Shown in pieces: positions 57,932 through 64,000 of a stretch of DNA of 64,000 bases. Every line of letters begins with the position of its first letter. The first letter of the stretch is position 1. The DNA lies in the NCBI RefSeq assembly GCF_002847305.1, contig NZ_CP025408.1, positions 3,695,887 to 3,759,886 on the forward strand, in the 5' to 3' direction. A model generated the notes under the pieces. It did no database searches, was not told where the DNA came from, and saw only the letters and a list, made by a program, of their open reading frames with translations. The translations under genes and the position numbers were made by a program. Source of the stretch: Paracoccus tegillarcae. GTDB lineage: Bacteria; Pseudomonadota; Alphaproteobacteria; Rhodobacterales; Rhodobacteraceae.

Positions 57932-59863
57932 TCGGCGGGTACAGCGTTGGCGGGCGCCTTGCGCGCGCCGGCAGCCACCCGGTAGCGCCGATCGACAGGC
58001 TGATCAGCCCGCCGATGGCCATCATGATGCATCCGAGCCAGATCCAGTTGGCGAAGGGTTTGATATAGGACCTCACCGCCCATCCCCCGTCTGCCTGCCG
58101 ATCGCCAATCACCAGATAGATGTCGCGGAAAACGCCATTGTCGATCGCCGCCTCGTCGTGGGCATGGCCTGAACCGGATAGATCCGTTTTTCCGGGTGCA
58201 GCGTCGCCACCGGCTCGCCATCCTTGGACACATCAATCGCGGCCATGGTCGACAGATAGTTCGGCCCCTGCACCTCATCGACCGAGCGCAGCGTCAGACT
58301 GTAGCCGCCGACATCATAGGCCTCATCGATCTGGGCGACGCGGATGTCCTCGACCTGCCAGGCGGTCAGCAGGGCCACACCGATAAAGGTGATCCCCAAC
58401 CCGCTATGCGCCACCGCCTTGCCCCAGTCTGCACGCGGCAGCCGAACCAGACGCGACAGGCCGGAACGTCCGGTGCGGTGGATCAACTCGGACGCAGCGC
58501 CCAGGACCAGCCAGACGCCCAGACCGGCGCCGATGACCGCGATGGCCGAATGGCCGTCGAGACGGCCCAGATAAGCAGCATCACAGCACCGGTCAGCACC
58601 AGCGCGCCGCGCAAGGGCCGGATCGCACGGGCGATATCGCCACGCTTCCACGGCATGATCGCGCCAACGGGCAGGACCACCGCAAGCACGATCATGAAAG
58701 GCGTGAAGGCCTGGTTAAAGAACGGCGCACCGACCGACAGTTTCCGATCCCAGAAAAACTCGGCCACCAGCGGCCAGATCGTGCCGAATGAACACCACAA
58801 ACGCCGCCACCGCCAAAAGGATATTGTTCAGCACCAACGCCCCTCTCGCGAGACAGGCGAAAACACCCCCTTGGCCGTCATCGCCCCTGCGCGCGCGGCA
58901 TAAAGTGTCAGCGCGGCGCCGACGAAAACCGCAAGGATGGCGAGGATAAAGACCCCGCGTTCGGGATCGTTGGCGAAACTGTGGACCGAGGTGATGACCC
59001 CGAACGCACGATAAACGTCCCGATGAGTGAAAACCAAAGGCATGATCGCCAGCAGATGGTCCAGCTTTTCAACGCCTCGCGCTTTTCCACGACGATGGCC
59101 GAATGCAGCAGGGCTGCTGCCAAAAGCCAGGGCATGAAGCTGGCATTCTCGACCGGGTCCAGAACCAAAAGCCGCCCCAGCCCAATTCGTAATACGCCAC
59201 CAGGACCCAATGCGATGCCCACGTCAGAAACATCCAGGCCGCAGCGTCCACGGCCTGACCCAACGCGCCCATGCCGCATCTACGCGCCCTCGATCAGGGC
59301 GGCCACGGCAAAACTGAACGACATGCTCAGCCACATAGCCGAGGTAAAGAACGCGGATGAAAGGCCAAGCCCGGATCTTGCAGCAGCGGTTCAGGTCGCG
59401 CCCGTTAAAGGCGGATTGGCCAGCCGAAAAACGGGTTCGATGTAAAGATGATGAACGCATAGAAGCCGCGCCAATCGACCGCCTGCACCCCCAGCACCCG
59501 CGCCCGCAGGCTGGGCGGCAGATTGCCGAAAAACGCCGCCGCCGCCGCGCCAAACAACGCCAGAATCACACCCATAGCAGCATGAACCTTCGTGGTTCCC
59601 CAGACGCCCGTCACTTTATAGAGCATCGGCTTGTCGGTGTGACTGTTCTCATAGACCAGCTTCAGCGAGAAATCCGAGTGACGAAGGCAACCGTCAGCGC
59701 CGCAAAGGAAATCCCGGTCAGCCCGAACTGCGCCAGCGCAGCCGGTCGCGCACTGTCCATCCAGGCGGGAAGGCCCCGCGCCGCGCCGATCATCGGAATG
59801 ACCATCTGATAAAGCGAGACCGCAAAAGCAAGATCAGGCGAAAGGCCCAATCTCGGCAATCAT
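57928..59863 (-). pseudogene. ccmF: Cytochrome c heme lyase CcmF, heavily frameshifted
   Basis: CcmF joins heme to apocytochrome c at the inner membrane. Across 1.9 kb the frames together give nearly the whole protein: MIAEIGPFA, FAVSLYQMVIPMIGAARGLP, YKVTGVWG, the WWD-domain fragment GWGGFWFW with PVENASFMPWLLAAALLHSA, GTFIVRSG, VAEFFWDRKLSVGAPFFNQA, GLGITFIGVALLTAWQVED and PFANWIWLGCIMMAIGGLIS. Ten or more single-base losses break it, the first (GCC-TGATC) right after codon 9. Conserved segments on both sides of each break indicate error, not decay. Confidence 0.88.
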
Positions 59864-60069
59864 GGGTTCTCCTACGTTCAGAGCCCAGTCTAGCACGCGA
59901 AAAAGGGGAACAGTCCCCCCTTTTGACGCATCTCATCAGTATTCGGTGTGAATACGCCTAGACCAAGGTCACAGCCCATCCCGCAGCGCCGCATTATCGG
60001 CAAAATTGTCGTCGGCCGACATGAGCCTGCAAGACGCCCTGCGCGCCGGGCATCCGTCACAGGCGCTGC

Positions 60070-60483
60070 TCACCCAGGTCGGATGCCGTCACGATTGCGG
60101 AAATAATGTGCCTCACGCGCGCCAAAATAAAAGCTGACGATGGCGCCCAGCAACCACCACAGCGGCTCGGGCACCAGCGACAGCCTGCATCCGCACAGAA
60201 AAACCCAAAGGCTCGACCATGGCGTAGAGGAAAAACCAGCACTCCCATCGTCAGCACCGGCCGAGGCAGCCGGTTCAACCCGTTGATAAAGCTGTCGAAC
60301 CAGCCGGCGCGGGCAATCTCGAACTCCTGCCCATCTGGACCATGGCGCGGGCATAAGCCTCTTCGTCCAACTCCATCCGCCGGGTGACGTTCTGGGTGAA
60401 TACCTCGGCCATACCCGGTCGCGGCATGCCCGACAGCAGTGACCGTCGCCCCCGGCGCCAAGAAAGCGGTCAATCATGCCCAT
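60070..60483 (-). pseudogene. GTA-type 3-TM holin, frameshifted
   Basis: The fragments MGMIDRFLGAG, VTAVGHAATG, QEFEIARAGWFDSFINGLNR, LPRPVLTMGVLVF and LVPEPLWWLLGAIVSFYFGA then REAHYFRNRDG, read from different frames, reconstruct a holin family protein (three membrane segments, about 140 residues) of the type tied to gene-transfer-agent release in Rhodobacterales. It makes pores in the inner membrane so the endolysin can reach the wall. Several one-base losses are present. It overlaps the endolysin's stop. Confidence 0.78.
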
Positions 60484-61080
60484 TTGGCGGTCCTCTCACG
60501 ATGTTGCGCGGAACTCAGATGGTATTTCTCGCAATGAACTCTTCGGCGCGTGCGATCCAGCCACCCTTGCCGCCATCACGCCGCCGCGCATATTTCCGAC
60601 TGGCCGGGCGCTGATCGGCCAACGCGTAGTAATAGTTCCTGCGCGCAATCCATAAGCATCCGCCAGATGCCCCGGCGCAGCCTCGGCCGCCGCATGGACG
60701 GCCTCGATGGTCTGGGGACCGACCACCCATCATCGCTGGCGGCAAACCCCATCCGGCTGACCATGCGCTGCAGGATCTTCACGGCATTCGTACCCGCATT
60801 CACATACATATCGAAAACGCTGCCTGCACCGCCTCGGGCAGCTCCGCCAGACGCGGGCCTGCAAAGTAATGGTCAATGAAAATCCCGGTGGCCTGCGCCC
60901 GCGTCAGCGCCTTGACATCGGCCGTATCCACGCGGCCATCCCGGTTCAGATCCTTGCCCAGGCGACGCATCGTGCAATCGTGACGCCGTAGTTCGTGGCC
61001 GCGCCGGATCATCCGGATCGTTCACGAAAACCGCCCTCACGCGCCACGATATCGCGCGCGATCTCTTCGACACTCTTCAT
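60474..61080 (-). pseudogene. Holin-associated N-acetylmuramidase (endolysin), frameshifted
   Basis: Fragments KSVEEIARDIVAREGGF, VNDPDDP, TNYGVT, RLGKDLNRDGRVDTADVKAL, FIDHYFAGPRLAELPEAVQA, DMYVNAG/NAVKILQRMVSRMGFAA, VGPQTIEAVHAAAEA and RRDGGKGGWIARAEEFIA reconstruct a GH108-type muramidase with the catalytic Glu in REGGF and a C-terminal peptidoglycan-binding part (about 200 residues). It digests the cell wall for lysis. Several single-base losses break it. With one base restored near 60528 the C terminus KYHLSSAQHRER ends at 60474, overlapping the holin; unrepaired it stops at 60515. Confidence 0.8.
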
Positions 61081-61208
61081 CGCAATCCCCCTTGCACCAA
61101 CCGCCCAACCAGCGAATGATCCAAGGCTGCGCCTCCGCGGTTAACCTCCGATTAACCAAGCGAGCGTTGCCGCAAACCCCACATTCTTCTTCATGAAAAT
61201 ATCCTGCA

Positions 61209-61253
61209 GGGGGTCGGGGGACGCAAAGTCCCCGGCTGTCGCGGGACGCAAGG
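61209..61253. repeat. Intergenic GC-rich palindromic element, copy 2
   Basis: GGGGGTC-GGGGA-CGCAAAG-TCCCC-GGC followed by TCGCGGGACGCAAGG. It shares layout and the last 15 bases with 21011-21052. It sits directly after the ccmE stop. Repeats of this form are common between genes in Rhodobacteraceae. Confidence 0.6.
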
Positions 61254-61254
61254 A

Positions 61255-61703
61255 TCAGGAATTCGGGTCCTGATAAACGCCGGCTTCCTTCAGCGTGTCG
61301 ACGACCTCTTTCGGCATATAGGTCTCGTCATGCTTGGCCAGCAGATTATCCGCCTCGAACTGCCCATTGCGGAAATACCCCTTGGCGATGGTGCCCTGAC
61401 CTTCGGTGAACAGATCGGGACGCGGTCGCCGCCGACATAGCGCACCGGGATCTCGGCCACGCCGTCCGTCACGACAAAGTCGAAGGCTACCCCGTCCAAA
61501 TTCGTGATCGACCCGTCTTTGACCAGGCCGCCCAACTGAAAATACTCGTCCGGCCCTGGCGCCACTTCGGCCAACTGACTGGGCGAACGATAGAGGTTGA
61601 TGCCATCGCGAAAACCGTAGCCGATCAAGACAACCGCCACCACCAACGCCACAAAGGCCGCCATGATGACCTGAACGCGCCGCCGTTTTTTTAATGATTT
61701 CAT
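61255..61703 (-). pseudogene. ccmE: Cytochrome c maturation protein CcmE, one frameshift
   Basis: CcmE, the periplasmic heme chaperone, about 149 residues when repaired. [11 protein letters not shown] precedes a membrane anchor ([14 protein letters not shown]); the core has [20 protein letters not shown] and, past a break near 61422, [15 protein letters not shown]. The heme-binding His is in [13 protein letters not shown]. Only one C or G is missing, so this is probably an intact gene in reality. It starts 19 bases after murI. In the usual cluster it would be close to ccmF; here the lysis pair lies between. Confidence 0.9.
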
Positions 61704-61721
61704 ACCAGACACGACGATACC

Positions 61722-62533
61722 TCAAGTTTTTTCAAACTGAATCGAATGGCGCAGGAATTGCGTCGCCTTTCCCGATACTCGGACCGGATCGCCGGTTGTC
61801 AGAAACTTGCTGGCAGTTCCATCGCCCTGCATATCCGGGTGACGCTCAAGATAGTCCGTCAAACTGTCGGCGACCAGTCCGGCTTGGGAATAGACGGTCA
61901 CATTCTCGCCAAGCGCACGCTGAAAGGTCTCTTCCACCAACGGATAATGCGTACAGCCCAGAATCGCCGCCTCTGGATGCGGCATTCGGCGCAGCAGGGC
62001 CTCGACATGGCTGGTGACCAGCGCCTCGGCCAGAATCTCGTCACCCTGCTCGATCGCATCGACAACACCGCCGCAAGGCTGCGCCTCGACATCGACGCCC
62101 ACGGCTCGAAAGGCCAGTTCACGCTGAAAGGCGCGGCTGGCGACGGTTGCGGCGTGGCAAACAGGGCGACATGCTTGACCGCCACTTCGCGCGGCGGTGA
62201 ATTGTCACCCCATTGCCTTTCGGTCAACGCCTCGATCATCGGCACAAACACCCCAAGCACGCGCTTGTCCTTGGGCAGCCAGGTTTCCTGCATGCGCTTC
62301 AGGGCAACGGCGGCGGCGGTGTTGCAGGCCAGGATGACCAGATCACAGCCCTCATCCCACAGCCGCTCGACCCCCTGGCAGGTCAGCTCAAAGATATCCT
62401 GCGCATCGCGCACGCCATAAGGCGTATTGGCATTGTCGCCGTAATAGACCAGCGGCAGATCGGGCAAACGATTGGCAATGCCCTTGTGCACTGTCAGCCG
62501 CCCAAGCCCCGAATCGAATACTCCAACCGCCAT
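61722..62533 (-). pseudogene. murI: Glutamate racemase, one frameshift
   Basis: MurI makes D-glutamate for peptidoglycan. The N-terminal part [31 protein letters not shown] and [14 protein letters not shown] carries the first catalytic Cys (ACNTA); the C-terminal part has [19 protein letters not shown] with the second Cys (GCTHYP). They are in different frames; one base is missing near 62155 (CCACGCCGCAACC). Repaired length is about 270 residues. The Asp-Ser pair is present; GLGR replaces the usual GLGG. ATG at 62533 is preceded by GGAGG. Confidence 0.88.
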
Positions 62534-62609
62534 GCCCGCCTCCAATCACCACGCCGGGACCTTCTAAGCCCCGGCGCAGAGTTTGGGAATGGGGCCTTTG
62601 GCCAATGCG

Positions 62610-64000
62610 TCACTCGGCCGCTTGCAGCACCGGTGCCCCGCCACTGCGGAACTGTTCCAGCAATTCGGCCCGGCGCGCCTCGGCCTCGTCTGCGGCCTTG
62701 TCCTTGACCAGACCGTAGCCGCGGATCGACAGAGGCAGTTCGGCCAGTTCAACGGCAATGGGCATGGTCGCCGGCGTCACCTTGGCGATGACCTCTTCCA
62801 TAGTGGCCCGGTAGTCGCGAATCATCGCGCGTTCGCGGCGGCGTTCGGGGAAATAGCCGAACACATCGAACGGTGTGCCACGCAGCCCCTTCATCGCCGC
62901 CAATGCCTTGAACGCGGTCAGAACCCAGGGACCGAACTCGCGCTTGAGCGGTCGGCCTTCGGCATCCTTGCCCGGCAGCATCGGCGGGGCCAGATGGAAG
63001 GACAGCTTCACATCACCATCCCACTGCGCCGCAACTTGATCGGCCGTGGTCAGGTGCAACCGCGCGACCTCGTATTCATCCTTATAGGCCAACAGCTTGT
63101 AATAGCCGCTCGCAACGGGTTCCCGCAGTTCTTCGGGCGCACTATCAACCAGTTTGCGGAACTTTTTCACCAGTCCCTTGCCCTGATAATCGACCAGCCG
63201 CGCCTCGCGATAGGCAATCGGATCCTCGACATGATCTGGCTGTTCATTGGGCAGATGCGCCATTTCAGCCGCCTGCTCGGAAAAGGCCACCGCCCAACGC
63301 CCGATCTGGAAGGCACGCTGGTTTTCCGCGACCTTGGCGCCGTTCAAGCGGATCGCCTCGAGGATCGACTCTTCGGCCAAGGGCAACAGACCCTGCTGCC
63401 ATGCACCACCCAGCACCAGCATGTTGGAATAGATCGAATCGCCCAGCAAACGCAGCGCCAGGTTATTGGCGTCGAAAAAGGCCAGATTGTCCTTGAGCCG
63501 TGCCTCCAACGACAGCTTCAGCCGATCCGAGGGCACCTGAAAATCGCGGAAGCGGGTGAAATCGCCGGTGATGATCTCGTGATCATTGACGACGGCACCG
63601 CTGCGCCCGGTGGTCATCAGGCCGATGGTCTTGGCCCCTGCCGTCACCACCAGATCACCGCCGATCACACAGTCTGCCTCGCCGGTTGCCACGCGAATGG
63701 CACTGATATCTTCGGGCTGGTTGGCCAGACGCAGGTGGATATGCACTGCCCCGCCTTTCTGGGCCAGACCGGCCATTTCCATCATGCCGGCGCCCTTGCC
63801 GTCGATCTGGGCGGCCTGCGCCAGCACGGCGCCGATGGTCACAACGCCGGTCCCGCCGACGCCGGTGATCACCACATTATGCGTGCCATCAATGGCGGGC
63901 AGTGTGGGTTCGGGCAGATCGGGCAGATCGAATTGCGTGGCCTCGGGCTTTTTCAGCGTGCCGCCGCGGACCGAGACAAAGCTGGGGCAGAAGCCTTTGA
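62610..64000 (-). CDS. Indolepyruvate ferredoxin oxidoreductase, C-terminal part (partial)
   Basis: The 3' part of a fused IorA/IorB-type 2-oxoacid:ferredoxin oxidoreductase, open to the right edge (about 460 residues seen; whole proteins are about 1,150). It has a KGFCPSFVSVRGG segment, the gamma-domain VITGVGGTGVVTIGAVLAQA, MEMAGLAQKGGAVHIHLR, and a C-terminal DUF6537-like region (RGTPFDVFGYFPERRRER). It oxidatively decarboxylates aryl pyruvates to aryl-acyl-CoA, coupled to ferredoxin. No frameshift is seen here, so the faulty stretch ends before it. Confidence 0.92.
   Translation of the reverse strand, partial: KGFCPSFVSVRGGTLKKPEATQFDLPDLPEPTLPAIDGTHNVVITGVGGTGVVTIGAVLAQAAQIDGKGAGMMEMAGLAQKGGAVHIHLRLANQPEDISAIRVATGEADCVIGGDLVVTAGAKTIGLMTTGRSGAVVNDHEIITGDFTRFRDFQVPSDRLKLSLEARLKDNLAFFDANNLALRLLGDSIYSNMLVLGGAWQQGLLPLAEESILEAIRLNGAKVAENQRAFQIGRWAVAFSEQAAEMAHLPNEQPDHVEDPIAYREARLVDYQGKGLVKKFRKLVDSAPEELREPVASGYYKLLAYKDEYEVARLHLTTADQVAAQWDGDVKLSFHLAPPMLPGKDAEGRPLKREFGPWVLTAFKALAAMKGLRGTPFDVFGYFPERRRERAMIRDYRATMEEVIAKVTPATMPIAVELAELPLSIRGYGLVKDKAADEAEARRAELLEQFRSGGAPVLQAAE

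Noticed and set aside
55020-62200. Genuine pseudogenisation of the ccm, murI and lysis genes
   Set aside because: murI and heme maturation genes are unlikely to decay together, and the losses I could place sit mostly in short G/C runs with otherwise intact coding; sequence error is preferred.

Overview
The window is high-G+C, densely packed chromosomal DNA that looks like an alphaproteobacterium of the Rhodobacteraceae (Paracoccus/Rhodobacter-like). Supporting signs are a GTTC-N7-GTTC SOS box before uvrA, a Mur-type Fur regulator beside sitABCD, DUF1150 after a small heat-shock protein, a bifunctional Sat-CysC, a fused indolepyruvate ferredoxin oxidoreductase, and a holin/N-acetylmuramidase pair of the gene-transfer-agent lysis type. 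I see no insertion sequence, integrase, CRISPR array or rRNA operon. Assignments rest on reading motifs and gene order, not on database searches.

Layout. 1-6 kb: 5' end of pyruvate carboxylase, a GFA-family protein, a periplasmic protein, uvrA with its SOS box, and small membrane proteins. 6-9.7 kb: tRNA-Gly with terminator, a dimethylglycine/sarcosine dehydrogenase-like flavoprotein, and panC. 9.7-15.5 kb: a seven-gene overlapping MoxR/DUF58/DUF4381/BatA/BatB/TPR/BatD operon. 15.6-20 kb: aldehyde dehydrogenase plus SDR, DMT exporter, HAD hydrolase, CopZ-like chaperone. 20-25.7 kb: a secreted protein and a Sir2 deacylase, then a cobalamin riboswitch controlling BtuB and a BtuF-C-D transporter. 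25.8-36.4 kb: orphan ParA, ABM protein, TRAP transporter, two M19 dipeptidases, PepF, GNAT, SDR. 36.4-45 kb: purK-purE, DUF465, Hsp20-DUF1150, TolB-like propeller, Sat-CysC, a LysR regulator with a divergent small gene, purM-purN. 45-54 kb: tRNA(CAU), secreted MetX-like hydrolase, mur and sitA-sitBC-sitD under Mur boxes, a lipoprotein amidohydrolase, a GMC oxidoreductase. 54-56.5 kb: a folate/corrinoid one-carbon operon (PF13769 protein, MetF-like reductase, methyl-THF:corrinoid methyltransferase). 56.6-64 kb, minus strand: enoyl-CoA hydratase, ccmH, ccmF, holin, endolysin, ccmE, murI, and the 3' part of an indolepyruvate ferredoxin oxidoreductase.

From about 55.0 to 62.2 kb nearly every gene is broken by single-base losses, mostly in short G/C runs, while the codons on both sides still give good family sequence. 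That pattern points to sequence or assembly error more than to real gene decay. Genes there are annotated over their reconstructed extents and marked as broken. The most biologically interesting items are the GTA-type lysis pair between ccmE and ccmF, the in-frame SitB-SitC fusion, the Mur box placed exactly in the sitA promoter spacer, the one-carbon operon that may serve a split methionine synthase, and a possible ACG-start micropeptide at 31.1 kb.
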